A stretch of DNA of 64,000 nt from the NCBI GenBank assembly GCA_963763135.1, contig CAVXNJ010000003.1, forward strand, positions 1 to 64,000, read 5' to 3'. Position numbers and translations under genes: made by a program. Below are positions 20,832 to 30,691 of this stretch, piece by piece. This stretch comes from JANMZO01 sp963763135. Its GTDB lineage: Bacteria; Actinomycetota; Acidimicrobiia; Acidimicrobiales; JANYDT01. The notes under the pieces were generated by a model, which saw only the letters and a program-made list of their open reading frames with translations, ran no database searches and was not told where the DNA came from. Every line of letters begins with the position of its first letter. Positions within the stretch are counted from its first letter, which is position 1.

Positions 20832-22970
20832 TTGAGCGTCGACACCACACCCGCCGTCGCCCCGCCGGTGCGCCGCACGCTCGAGTACCAGCCGTCGCTC
20901 GACGGCCTGCGCGGTGTCGCGGTCGCCGGCGTGGTCGCGTTCCACCTCGGTCACCTCCAGGGGGGATTCCTCGGCGTCGACCTCTTCTTCACGCTCTCGG
21001 GCTACCTGATCACCCGCCTGCTGCTGCTCGAGCACGAGTCGACGGGGCGCGTCGCCCGCGGCGCGTTCTGGACCCGGCGGGCCTGGCGCCTGCTGCCCGC
21101 CCTGTACCTGCTGCTCGGGTCGCTCGCCGTCTACGCCGCGCTGTTCGCCCGGCCCGACGAACTGGCGGGCATCCGCGGGCCCGGTCTCGCCTCGCTGCTG
21201 TACGTCGCCAACTGGTGGCTCCTGCGGACCGGCGACGGGTACTGGGACATCTTCGCCGCGCCCTCCCCGCTCGAACACATGTGGAGCCTGGCGATCGAGG
21301 AGCAGTTCTACATCGTCTGGCCCGTGCTGTTCGTCGTGGTGCTTGGTGCCCGCCGCAACATCGGCCGGCTGCTCGCCGTCACGGTCGCCCTCGCGGCGAT
21401 GTCGGCCGTCCTGCTCGGCGTGCTCGCCGCGGGCGACGTGTCGCGCGCCTACTTCGGGTCGTTCACCCGGTCGAGCTCGATCCTGGTCGGGGCGGCGCTG
21501 GCGATGGTCGTCCACCGGGGCGACCGGTGGCTCGGCGCGGCGGTGCGGTCGAAGGTCGCCCCGTGGCTGGCGGCGGCGGCCGCCGGCTTCCTCGCCTGGT
21601 CGTGGATCTCGATCGACGGTGCGGTCGACCTCGGCTGGTACCGGGGCGGCTTCCTGATGCACGCCCTCGCGGTGGCGGTGATCATCGCCGTGCTCACCCA
21701 CCGGCCGAACGGCCCGGCGACCGGCATCCTGTCCTGGGGGCCGATCAGGGGGCTCGGCATCGTGTCCTATGGCTTCTACCTCTGGCACTGGCCGGTGATC
21801 GTCGTCCTCGACGGCGACCGGACCGGGTTGGACGGTGGCGCGTTGCTGCTCGTGCGGCTGGCGGTCGCCCTCGCCGCAACGCTGGCGTCGTACTTCCTGC
21901 TCGAACGGCCGGCCCGGCACGTGCTGGCCAAGCGGGTGTCCCCGCTGGTCGTGTTCCCGATCGCCGCCGTCGTGCTCGCCGTCGTGCTCGTCGCTGCGAC
22001 CGTCCCGCCCCCGGTCCGCCCGGTGATCGGGGCCGCTCCCGCGCCCTCGCCCACCGCGCCGCCGACCACCACGGTGTCGGCGGCGGACACCGCGGCCGAC
22101 CCGACCGTCGCGGCGGCCGGCGACGGCCCGGGATCGGTTCCGGTCGTCGCCCCGGCCGATCCCGGGCCGACCGACACGGGAAACACCGCGGCGGCGACGA
22201 CCGCCCCGGCGACCACCGCCCCGGCCGAGGCCGAGCCCGAGGGGTTGTTGCGGACGATCCCGACCGGTCTCCCCACGCTGCGCACGCCGACCGCCGACGA
22301 CCCGCTGCGCGTCCTCCTCGTCGGCGATTCGTACCTGTACGACGCGGCGCCGGGGATGCTCGCGGCGATGGAGGCCGACGGCGTCGTCGCGCCGATCGAC
22401 CGGTCGCGGCTCGGCTTCACGATCACCGACGACCGGTGGGAGGACACGCTGACCGGCTTCGTCGCCGACCACCGTCCCGAGCTGGTGATCGCGATGTGGG
22501 CGCGGTTCGACGCCAAGTGGCTCGAGACCAACGACCCCGCCGAGTACCAGCCGCGGCTCGATCGGGCGGTCGAGATCCTGACCGCCGACGGCGCGGTCCT
22601 CGCGTTCGTCGGTCTCGCGCCGTCCCTGACCGAAGGTGTCGATCCCGTGCCGATGGAGCGTGGCATCAACACGTTCTTCGAGGCGATCCCGGCGCGCCAT
22701 CCGGGTCGCGCGTTCTACGTCGAGCCCGATCCGATCGTCGCCCCCGACGGCACCCCCGACCGGTGGATCGACACGCCGGCCGGGCCGCTGCTGGTGCGCA
22801 AGGTCGACGGGAGCCACTACTGCGGTGACGGCTCGGCCCGGTTCGGGCTGGCGGTCGCCGAGATCCTCGCCGCCGTCGCCGGCGTCGCCCCGGCCGATCC
22901 CGCCCTGTGGTGGGCCGCCGATTGGCGCACCGAGCGGCGCTACGACGACCCGCCGGGCGCCTGCGCCTGA
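20832..22970 (+). CDS. OafA-type acyltransferase with C-terminal SGNH domain
   Basis: Intact, 712 residues, TTG start. The N-terminal half is an acyltransferase-3 domain of about ten TM helices: YQPSLDGLRGVAVAGVVAFH (catalytic His), GGFLGVDLFFTLSGYLITRL, WTRRAWRLLPALYLLLG, HMWSLAIEEQFYIVWPVLFV and SYGFYLWHWPVIVVLDGD. A Thr/Pro/Ala-rich periplasmic linker (about residues 395-470) leads to an SGNH hydrolase-like domain with VLLVGDSYLYDAAPGML and ending KVDGSHYCGDGSARFGLA. Such proteins O-acylate cell-wall or surface glycans. Its 3' end overlaps the convergent glycosyltransferase by 31 bases. Confidence 0.93.
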   Translation: MSVDTTPAVAPPVRRTLEYQPSLDGLRGVAVAGVVAFHLGHLQGGFLGVDLFFTLSGYLITRLLLLEHESTGRVARGAFWTRRAWRLLPALYLLLGSLAVYAALFARPDELAGIRGPGLASLLYVANWWLLRTGDGYWDIFAAPSPLEHMWSLAIEEQFYIVWPVLFVVVLGARRNIGRLLAVTVALAAMSAVLLGVLAAGDVSRAYFGSFTRSSSILVGAALAMVVHRGDRWLGAAVRSKVAPWLAAAAAGFLAWSWISIDGAVDLGWYRGGFLMHALAVAVIIAVLTHRPNGPATGILSWGPIRGLGIVSYGFYLWHWPVIVVLDGDRTGLDGGALLLVRLAVALAATLASYFLLERPARHVLAKRVSPLVVFPIAAVVLAVVLVAATVPPPVRPVIGAAPAPSPTAPPTTTVSAADTAADPTVAAAGDGPGSVPVVAPADPGPTDTGNTAAATTAPATTAPAEAEPEGLLRTIPTGLPTLRTPTADDPLRVLLVGDSYLYDAAPGMLAAMEADGVVAPIDRSRLGFTITDDRWEDTLTGFVADHRPELVIAMWARFDAKWLETNDPAEYQPRLDRAVEILTADGAVLAFVGLAPSLTEGVDPVPMERGINTFFEAIPARHPGRAFYVEPDPIVAPDGTPDRWIDTPAGPLLVRKVDGSHYCGDGSARFGLAVAEILAAVAGVAPADPALWWAADWRTERRYDDPPGACA

Positions 22971-24307
22971 TCGCCGGCCGACCCGCCGGCCGATTCGCCG
23001 GCCGATTCGCCGGGTGGAGCGCCCACGACATCGACGGCGCGACCGCCGCCGATGCGGGCGAGCGCACCCCGGGCGACCGCGACGGTACCGATCGCCGCGA
23101 GGACGACGATGCTCGGCTCGGCCATGCTGCGGAACCGCTGGTTGCCGTAGCTGACGATCGTCGTGACGAGGACGGCGGCGACCGGCACGAGCAGCGGCCA
23201 CACCTCGCGCCCCGCCCGGCGATGCACGAAGGTGCCGGCGGCGGCAAGCGGCGCGAGGACGATCCAGGCGTACCAGCCGGCCCAGAGCCAGTCGTAGTCG
23301 CGGCCCTCCAGACTCTCGAAGAACAGGTTGACGCGCACGTCCCAGACGCCGAACGTGCGGCCGATCCGGGCGGCGACCACCGCCGGCAGCTCGTCGGCGT
23401 GGGCCCGCATGTAGTCGAGACCGGCCGCCCGGCGGTCGGCGTTGGCGTCGGTCTCGGACACCACGGCGTAGTCGACGCCCTCGACGCAGTCGAAGCGCCA
23501 CCCGCCGATCTGCACGCCGCGGTAGACCGCGTCGCAGTTGGCGCCGGCGAGCATCGTCCCGCTGTTGTTGGTCAGCGGGAGGAAGTGGCCGAGCGTCACC
23601 GCGTTGCGCACCGTCCACGCCCCGAGCAGGAGCATCGTGCCCGCCGATGCCACGAGCGCGGTGCGGGCCCAGGCCCGGGCGTCGCCGGGCGTGCGGGTGG
23701 CGGGGACGACGAGCAGCGGCACGAGGAGCAACGCCTCGGATCGGGTCAGCGCAGCGCACCCGAGCGCGGCGCCGGCCAGCAGCCACCAGCGGAGCCGGTC
23801 CTCGGCGGCGGCGGATCGGGCGCGGACGACGCCGAGCAACGTCGTCGCGACCAGCAGGACGTACGGTCCCTCGCTGAGCAGCGACCCGTCGAACACGACG
23901 AGCTGCGGGTAGAGCGCGGCGATCACCGCCGCGGTCACCCCGACGGTGCGGCCGCCGACCGCATCGGCGAGCAGCGCGATCACGACGACGGTCACCCCGC
24001 CGAGCAGCGCGCCGGCCAAGCGCTGCTCGGTCGGCCCGTCGATCCCGGCGAGGTCGAGCGCGGCGAGCAGGAGCGGGTACACCGGCGGGAACTCGGCGGT
24101 CGGGATCACCAGCCCCTTGTCGAGGTACTCGTTCGGGCGGATGTAGCCCCGGCCCGCGGCGAGCACCTGGCCCAGCCGGTGGAACGTGCGGGGGTCGCTG
24201 ACCGCCACGCCCGGAGCCCAGCGGTTGTCGAGCACGTACCAGCACCGCAGTGCGACGCCGGTGACCGCGGCCGCGAGCGTCAGGATCCAGAATCGCCGGA
24301 CGGGCAT
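22940..24307 (-). CDS. GT39/PMT-like membrane glycosyltransferase
   Basis: Intact, 455 residues, about 11 TM segments. The first periplasmic loop after TM1 has WYVLDNRWAPGVAVSDPRTF, with the acidic residue typical of the GT-C fold. GYIRPNEYLDKGLVIPTAEF then PPVYPLLLAAL is the ArnT/PMT-like loop, and ALTRSEALLLVPLLVVP and NQRFRSMAEPSIVVLAAIG follow. The C-terminus is a low-complexity GES-AGES-AGGS tail encoded by near-perfect 15-bp repeats at 22971-23012. It probably transfers a sugar from a polyprenyl-phosphate donor to a surface acceptor. The adjoining surface acyltransferase supports a cell-envelope role. Confidence 0.85.
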   Translation of the reverse strand: MPVRRFWILTLAAAVTGVALRCWYVLDNRWAPGVAVSDPRTFHRLGQVLAAGRGYIRPNEYLDKGLVIPTAEFPPVYPLLLAALDLAGIDGPTEQRLAGALLGGVTVVVIALLADAVGGRTVGVTAAVIAALYPQLVVFDGSLLSEGPYVLLVATTLLGVVRARSAAAEDRLRWWLLAGAALGCAALTRSEALLLVPLLVVPATRTPGDARAWARTALVASAGTMLLLGAWTVRNAVTLGHFLPLTNNSGTMLAGANCDAVYRGVQIGGWRFDCVEGVDYAVVSETDANADRRAAGLDYMRAHADELPAVVAARIGRTFGVWDVRVNLFFESLEGRDYDWLWAGWYAWIVLAPLAAAGTFVHRRAGREVWPLLVPVAAVLVTTIVSYGNQRFRSMAEPSIVVLAAIGTVAVARGALARIGGGRAVDVVGAPPGESAGESAGGSAGDQAQAPGGSS

Positions 24308-24386
24308 CGGGGCGCAGTCTTGCACCGCCGCACGTCCAACCCGAGGTCCCCGCCGCGTCCGACCCCGTCAGACTTGCGTCGACGAC

Positions 24387-24440
24387 GCATCCAACCGGCG
24401 TCCGACCGGCGTCCAACCCCGCGTCCACCCGCGTCCTGGC
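24387..24440. repeat. Imperfect 11-bp direct repeats in a divergent promoter region
   Basis: Units of the form GCGTCCAACCG recur about every 11 bases (24387, 24398, 24409, then slipped copies at 24421 and 24431), with a further related unit near 24355. They lie between the divergent starts of the glycosyltransferase (24307) and the secreted hydrolase (24471). Confidence 0.6.
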
Positions 24441-24470
24441 CCGGCACCCGAGCGGTTATCGTCACCCGGC

Positions 24471-26231
24471 ATGCGCCGGATGTGGGCCACGATGGCGGTC
24501 GTCGCGGCGCTCGCGTCGTCGTGTACGGAGCGCTCGGTGTCGACCGTCGAGGCGGAGCGATCCGCCACGATCCCCGCCGGTGCCGACGACACGACCGACG
24601 ACGTCCCCGATCCCGCGCCGGGCGGCACCCTCGACTGGTCGTCGTGCGACCGGCCGACCGTGCTCGGCCCGCTCGACTGCGCGACGCTGCAGGTGCCGCT
24701 CGATCACGCCCGGCCCGACGGCGAGACGATCGACATCGCGCTCGCCCGGTCGCCGGCGACCGATCCGGACCGGCGGATCGGGTCGCTCGTGTTCAACCCC
24801 GGCGGCCCCGGAGGGTCCGGCGTCGACTTCCTGGTCTCGGCGGCGCCGTTGATCCCGCCGGACGTGGCGGCCCGGTTCGACCTGGTCGGCTTCGATCCGC
24901 GCGGTGTCGGTGCGAGCTCGGCGGTCGACTGCGACATCGAGATCGACGACAACGTCGATCTGCTCGCACCGGGCGACGACGCCGGATGGGCCGCGCTGGT
25001 CGAGGAGGCCGAGGCCCTTCCCGCCACCTGTCCGGCCGAGGTGCTCGACCTGGCGGAGTACGTCGGGACCAACAACGCGGCCCGCGACCTCGACCTGATC
25101 CGTGCAGCGCTCGGCGACGAGCGGTTGTCCTACGTCGGCTTCTCGTACGGGACGCGACTCGGCGCGACCTACGCCGAGCTGTTCCCCGATCGGGTCAGGG
25201 CGCTCGTGCTCGACGGCGCCGTCCGACCGACGACCGATTCCGCGGCACTCGATCTCGAACAGGCCGCAGGGTTCGACCGGGCGCTGGAGAGCTTCGCCGC
25301 CGCCTGCGACGCCGATGCGGACTGCCTGCTCCAGGAGCTCGGCCCGACGCTCGACGTGATCGCCGGGCTGGAGCGGGAGATCGCCGAGGTCGGCGGCTTC
25401 GAGACCGACGATCCGTCGCGCATCCTGACCCCCGGCGAGCTGTCGCTCGGCATCGCCTCGGCGCTCTACAGCCAGCAAGCGTGGCCGTTCCTCGCGCAGG
25501 CGCTCTACGTCGCCGAGACGCAGGCCGACGGCTCGCTGCTCCAGGTGCTCGGCGACTCCCTCGTCGGGCGGGGCCCGGACGGCACGTACGACAACTCCCA
25601 GGAGGCCAACCGCTTCATCAACTGCGCCGACGATCCGGATCGGCCACCGGTCGAGGTCGTCGGGAGCGCAGCGACGCGGCGGCGGCGACGTCGACGTACT
25701 TCGCCGACTTCCTGCGCGCCCTCGACCGGGTGCATCGGCACCCCCGACCCCCGCGACCCGCTCGTCGTCGGCCCGGCTGCCGGGGCCGCCCCGATCCTCG
25801 TGATCGGCAACACCGGCGACCCGGCGACCCCCTACGAGTGGTCGGTGGCGATGGCCGACGGCCTGGAGTCGGGCGTGCTGTACACCGTCGAGGCGCAGGG
25901 CCACACCGCTTACACGTCCATCGCCTGCGTCGAACCGGTCGTCAACGACTACCTGATCGACCTGGTCGTGCCGACGGTGGGCTCGTCGTGCAACGACACC
26001 GACACCGCCGACTACTTCGTGCCGGCCGGGGAGAGCGAGTTCGACCTCGTGCTCGCCGTCTTCGACTGCCTGCGCGAGAACGGTGCCGACATTCCCGAGC
26101 TGACGATCGCCGATCTGCTCAGCGACCCGTCCGGTGAGCAGCTCGTCGAGCTGTTCGACTTCGAGGATCCGGCGTTCCTGGCCGCGGCGTTCGCCTGCGC
26201 CGAGGAGCTCGACGCGCTCGCCGGCCTCTGA
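24471..26231 (+). CDS. Secreted alpha/beta-hydrolase lipoprotein, tripeptidyl-aminopeptidase-like
   Basis: The N-terminus MRRMWATMAVVAALASSC is a lipoprotein signal. After an acidic linker the hydrolase begins DCATLQVPLDHARPDGETID, and NPGGPGGSG forms the oxyanion loop. GFDPRGVGASSAVDC and the nucleophile elbow YVGFSYGTRLGATYAELFPD identify the SlpD/E (TAP-like) family. The C-terminal TAP domain has PILVIGNTGDPATPYEWSVA with the catalytic Asp and VEAQGHTAY with the His. An extra acidic helical tail of about 100 residues (FDLVLAVFDCLRENGADIPE) follows. Two compensating indels at about 25670 and 25728 shift the stretch SDAAAATSTYFADFLRA. Likely an extracytoplasmic peptidase or esterase. Confidence 0.87.
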   Translation: MRRMWATMAVVAALASSCTERSVSTVEAERSATIPAGADDTTDDVPDPAPGGTLDWSSCDRPTVLGPLDCATLQVPLDHARPDGETIDIALARSPATDPDRRIGSLVFNPGGPGGSGVDFLVSAAPLIPPDVAARFDLVGFDPRGVGASSAVDCDIEIDDNVDLLAPGDDAGWAALVEEAEALPATCPAEVLDLAEYVGTNNAARDLDLIRAALGDERLSYVGFSYGTRLGATYAELFPDRVRALVLDGAVRPTTDSAALDLEQAAGFDRALESFAAACDADADCLLQELGPTLDVIAGLEREIAEVGGFETDDPSRILTPGELSLGIASALYSQQAWPFLAQALYVAETQADGSLLQVLGDSLVGRGPDGTYDNSQEANRFINCADDPDRPPVEVVGSAATRRRRRRRTSPTSCAPSTGCIGTPDPRDPLVVGPAAGAAPILVIGNTGDPATPYEWSVAMADGLESGVLYTVEAQGHTAYTSIACVEPVVNDYLIDLVVPTVGSSCNDTDTADYFVPAGESEFDLVLAVFDCLRENGADIPELTIADLLSDPSGEQLVELFDFEDPAFLAAAFACAEELDALAGL

Positions 26232-26366
26232 GCATTCGTCGCCGGCGTCTCCACAGGGAAGTGGATTTGTCCCCAGGATGCCCACACCGAACACACACCG
26301 TTCACCGGACAATTCACAGCGTTCACCCTCTGGCTACCCACAGGCAACGTTGTCCATGATGGGTGC

Positions 26367-26698
26367 ATGGCCCGTCGAGTGCGCCCGAGCCGCTTCCACC
26401 GTCATCACGGCGAGGTGCAGCCCGCCGATCGAGCCGAGCTCGAGCGGGCCGGGTGGCGCACCACGCTCGAGTACCGGGAGAACCACGTCCGGGGCGCGAC
26501 GGCCGGCTGACCCACCTGGAGATCGTCTGGCACGCGGAGGCCGAACGCGACCGCGAGGGTGGTCCGGCGGTCGTGACGGCGACCGCCTCGACCGTCGACA
26601 AGGTCTGGTCCCGGCTGCGCACGAGCGCCGACCTCGCCGGTCTCCGTCGCCGACCCGCCGCCAGCCCGACGCGGGCGGCGTCGTCCGCCGCCGGCTGA
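26367..26698 (+). CDS. Conserved hypothetical protein
   Basis: A protein of about 110 residues: RRVRPSRFHRHHGEVQPADR, then AELERAGWRTTLEYRENHV, and after one extra base near 26500, RDGRLTHLEIVWHAEAERD. It is basic and probably cytosolic. No family is recognised. It lies in the gap upstream of nrdA, co-oriented with it. The C-terminal part is low-complexity Ala/Arg. Confidence 0.5.
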
Positions 26699-26738
26699 CG
26701 CCCTGAGCAGGGAACTTCGGAGAACCTTGAGGAATTGC

Positions 26739-26809
26739 TTGCGCGCTGGCGACTGACACTGGTGTAATTACGTGCCCGAGATCCACACCGCAAGATGTGG
26801 TGGTCGGGC
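26739..26809 (+). promoter_or_regulatory. Candidate nrd promoter and leader hairpin
   Basis: TTGCGC at 26739 and TGTAAT at 26763 have an 18-base spacer and could be -35/-10 elements. Just downstream, GCCCGA (26774-26779) pairs with TCGGGC (26804-26809) around inner CCAC/GTGG pairing. About 120 more untranslated bases precede nrdA. No NrdR box or cobalamin-riboswitch core was recognised here. Confidence 0.35.
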
Positions 26810-26930
26810 CGGGGGTGAACCCACGAGATCTGGTGTTTCAGTGGTTCAGGGTTTCCGCGGCCGGGTGGCAGCAGCCGACGAGGCCGGACGAACAAACGAA
26901 CGACGAGAGCGAAGCGACGAGGAGTAGCTG

Positions 26931-29495
26931 GTGACATTGATTGACGAAGGCGTCGGGACGGCGACCAACCAGGAACCGGCCACGACCGAACCGCTCGCGC
27001 CGACGCTCACCGACACCTCGCGGGCGCCGAGCGACGGCGCCCGGTCGGCGGCGGGCGCGACGGCAGCGCGGCCGTGATGCGGGTGAAGAAGCGCAACGGC
27101 ACGCTCGAGCCGGTCGACCTCAACAAGATCGTCAACGCGATCGCCCGGGCCTCGGAGGGGCTGCTCGGCGTCGACCCGATGCGCGTCGCCACCCGCACGA
27201 TCTCGGCGCTCGCCGACGGCGCGACCACCCGCGAGCTCGACGAGCTGTCGATCCGCACCGCGGCCGGGCTCATCGTCGAGGAGCCGAACTACTCCAAGCT
27301 CGCCTCGCGCCTGCTCGCCACCGTCATCGACAAGGAAGTGCGCAACCAGAACATCCCGTGGTTCTCCGAGTCGATCACGGTCGGCCACGCCGAGGGCCTC
27401 GTCTCCGACGAGGTGCTCGCCTTCGTCGAGGCGAACGCCCCGGCGCTCAACGCGGCGATCAACTCCGATCGCGACCGGCAGTTCGAGTTCTTCGGCCTGC
27501 GCACCGTCTACGACCGGTACCTGCTGCGCCACCCCGAGCGGCGCGACGTCATCGAGACGCCCGCAGTACTTCTTCCTGCGCGTCGCCTGCGGCCTGGCGA
27601 CCGACGTCGACGAGGCGATCGAGTTCTACGACCTGATGTCGTCGCTCGCCTACCTGCCGTCGAGCCCCACGCTGTTCAACTCGGGCACCACCCACAGCCA
27701 GATGTCGAGCTGCTACCTGCTCGACTCCCCCGAGGACAGCCTCGAGGGCATCTACAAGCGCTACACCGACATCGCCAAGTTGTCGAAGTTCGCCGGCGGC
27801 ATCGGCGTGGCGTGGCACCGGATTCGTTCGAAGGGCAGCCTGATCCCGGGCACGAACGGCCTGTCCAACGGCATCGTGCCGTGGCTGCGCACGCTCGACT
27901 CGTCGGTCGCCGCGGTCAACCAGGGCGGCCGCCGCAAGGGCGCCGCCTGCGTCTACCTCGAGTCGTGGCACGCCGACATCGAGGACTTCCTCGAGCTGCG
28001 CGACAACACCGGCGACCATGCCCGCCGCACCCACAACCTGAACATCGCCAACTGGGTCCCCGACCTGTTCATGGAGCGGGTCGAGAAGGACTGGCAGTGG
28101 TCGCTGTTCGACCCGAAGAAGGTCCCGCACCTCACCGACCTGTACGGCGACGGACTTCGAGCGGGCGTACCAGCGCGGCCGAGGAGCAGGGTCTGTTCGA
28201 GCGGCAGGTGTCGGCCCGCCAGCTCTACTGCCGGATGATGCGCACGCTCGCCCAGACCGGCAACGGCTGGATGACGTTCAAGGACGCCTCCAACGAGAAG
28301 TGCAACCAGACCGGGGCGACCAACGCCGACGGCAGCCCGCGCGTCGTGCACCTGTCGAACCTGTGCACCGAGATCCTCGAGGTCACCGACCAGGCCAACA
28401 CCGCGGTGTGCAACCTCGGCTCGCTCAACCTCGGCTCCTACGTCGGCGCCGACGGCGAGTTCGACTTCGCCAAGCTCGGACGGGTCGTACGCCAGGTCGT
28501 GCCGTTCCTCGACCGGGTGATCGACATCAACTACTACCCGACGCCCGAGGCTGAGCACTCGAACCACACGTGGCGTCCGGTCGGCCTCGGCCTGATGGGT
28601 CTGCAGGACGTGTTCTTCAAGTGCGGCCTGCCGTTCGACTCGCCCGGCGCCCAGGAGCTGTCGCAGCGGATCAGCGCCCACATCTACTTCCACGCGCTGT
28701 GGGCCTCGACCGATCTCGCCGAGCAGCACGGGCCGCACGAGGCCTTCGACGGCACCCGGGCCGCGACGGGCGACCTGCAGTTCGACCTGTGGGGGACGGC
28801 GAGCCGCCCCGCCGAGCTGGACTGGGACGCGCTGCGCGGCCGGATCACGCGAGCACGGGCTGCGCAACAGCCTGCTGATCGCGATCGCTCCGACCGCCAC
28901 GATCGCCTCGATCGCCGGCTGCTACGAGTGCATCGAGCCGCAGGTGTCGAACCTGTTCAAGCGCGAGACGCTGTCGGGTGAGTTCATGCAGATCAACCGC
29001 TACCTGGTGCGCGAGCTGCAGGCCGCGCGACCTGTGGGACGAGCAGATGATCTCCGACATCAAGAAGGCGGAGGGCTCGGTGCAGGACATCGAGCGCATC
29101 CCGGCCGAGCTGCGCGAGGTCTACCGCACGGCGTGGGAGATCCCGCAGCGGGCGCTGATCGACATGGCCGCCGACCGCGGGGCCTTCATCGACCAGAGCC
29201 AGTCGCTCAACCTGTTCATGGAGACGCCGACGATCGGCAAGCTCTCGTCGATGTACCTGCACGCCTGGAAGGCGGGGCTGAAGACCACCTACTACCTGCG
29301 CAGCCGGGCGGCGACGAGGATCAACAAGGCGACGGCGAGCGGACCGAAGCGGCGGCCCGCACCCGACCCGGGCGGCGGACCCGGCGGACCGGTGGACCCG
29401 GTGGAGCACCCGACGCGGAGCAGAAGACCTACACCGACGAGGAGGCCATCGCCTGCAGCCTCGAGAACCCCGAATCCTGCGAGGCATGCGACTGA
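26931..29495 (+). CDS. nrdA: Ribonucleoside-diphosphate reductase, alpha subunit
   Basis: The class I large subunit, about 850 residues. An extension of about 45 residues precedes the ATP-cone (MRVKKRNGTLEPVDLNKIVN). The active-site residues are visible: Cys in THSQMSSCYLLDSPEDS, SNLCTEILE (Asn, Cys, Glu of the radical site) and Cys in AVCNLGSLNLGSY. IAPTATIASIAGCYECIEPQ and KTTYYLRSRAATRINKATA are further family marks. The shuttle cysteines are at the C-terminus (SCEACD). GTG start at 26931 with gaggagtagctg before it. Indels occur near 27060, 27563, 28155, 28180, 28850, 29030 and 29400. The stop overlaps nrdB (TGATG). Confidence 0.95.
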
Positions 29496-30608
29496 TGGCA
29501 CTCATCGACCCGATCACCGTTGCGGACACCGATACCGCCCGCCCGAGGGCTTCCACGGCCTCGGCGCCGACGCGCCGGCGTCACCGCCGCTGGCCCGACC
29601 GACGAACATCCTCGACCCGGGCTTCGACCTCACGCTGCGACCGATGCGCTACCCGCAGTTCTTCGACATGTACCGGGACGCGATCAAGAACACCTGGACC
29701 GTCGACGAGATCGACTTCTCCGACGATCTCGTCGACCTCGACCGCAAGCTGATGCCGGCCGAGAAGCATCTCGTGTCAGCCGGCTGGTCGCGTTCTTCGC
29801 CACCGGCGACTCGATCGTGTCGAACAACCTGGTGCTCAACCTGTACCAGCACATCAACGCGCCCGAGGCCCGGATGTACCTGTCGCGCCAGCTCTACGAA
29901 GAGGCGCTGCACGTCCAGTTCTACCTGACGCTGCTCGACAACTACATCCCCGACCTGGACGAGCGCGAGGCGGCGTTCGCGGCGATCGAGAACATCCCGT
30001 CGATCAAGGCGAAGGCCGAGTTCTGCTTCAAGTGGATGGACTCGATCGAATCGCTCGATCGGCTCGAGACGCCCGAGCAACGCAAGCAGTTCCTGCTCAA
30101 CCTGATCTGCTTCGCCACGCTGCATCGAGGGGCTGTTCTTCTTCGCCGCGTTCGCCTACGTCTACTTCCTGCGCTCGAAGGGCCTGCTCAACGGGCTCGC
30201 CGACGGCACGAACTGGGTGTTCCGCGACGAGTCGCTGCCACATGAACTTCGCCCTCGAGGTCGTCGACACGGTGCGCGCCGAGCAGCCCGAGCTGTTCGA
30301 CGACCAGCTCGAGGCCGACATCCGCGCAGATGCTGCACGACGCCGTCGACTGCGAGTCCAGTTCGCCGCCGACGTGCTCGGCGAAGGGGTGCCGGGCATG
30401 AGCCTCGCCGACACCCGCACCTATCTCGAGTACGTCGCCGACCAGCGGCTCGGGTCAGCTCGGGTACCCGATCGAGTACGGAGCGAAGAACCCGTTCTCC
30501 TTCATGGAGCTGCAGGACGTGCAGGGTCTGTCGAACTTCTTCGAGCGCACCGTGTCGAGCTACCAGACCGGCATCGAAGGCGACGTCGCCTTCGACGAGG
30601 AGTTCTGA
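29495..30608 (+). CDS. nrdB: Ribonucleoside-diphosphate reductase, beta subunit
   Basis: The ferritin-like radical-generating subunit, about 370 residues. Metal ligands are seen in EEALHVQFY (Glu, His), HEGLFFFAAFAYVYFL, and RDESLHMNFALEVVD (Glu, His). The Tyr of EALHVQFY occupies the radical position, so a tyrosyl rather than a Phe-type (class Ic) cofactor is expected. The last residues carry the Tyr-containing C-terminal tail that docks on NrdA (SSYQTGIEGDVAFDEEF). Extra bases near 29547, 29782, 30130, 30238, 30330 and 30458 break the frame. The ATG overlaps the nrdA stop, so the subunits are translationally coupled. Confidence 0.95.
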
Positions 30609-30691
30609 CCCCAAACGGTGGGACGGGTGTCACGGGGCGGTGCCGACCCGTCGGCCGCCGAACGCTCGGGGCACTCGGTACCGTGACGCCG

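Noticed and set aside
22971..23012. 15-bp GCCGGCCGATTC-type repeats as a separate element
   Set aside because: They encode the GES-AGES tail of the intact glycosyltransferase and have no independent feature.
20310..24428. A 1372-codon open frame on the minus strand
   Set aside because: It overlaps three intact, well-recognised genes (LOG, acyltransferase, glycosyltransferase) and its translation is Arg/Gly/Pro low-complexity text, a common shadow in very GC-rich DNA.
22907..26137. A 1076-codon open frame on the plus strand
   Set aside because: It is antisense to the GT39 gene and out of frame with the secreted hydrolase. The composition is His/Asp/Arg-rich without any domain.
26260..26345. 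DnaA-box or PHO-box cluster upstream of the nrd region
   Set aside because: There are several TTGTCC, CCACAGG and GTTCACC words, but none matches a full TTATCCACA-type box, and the GTTCACC copies are not spaced at 11 bp.
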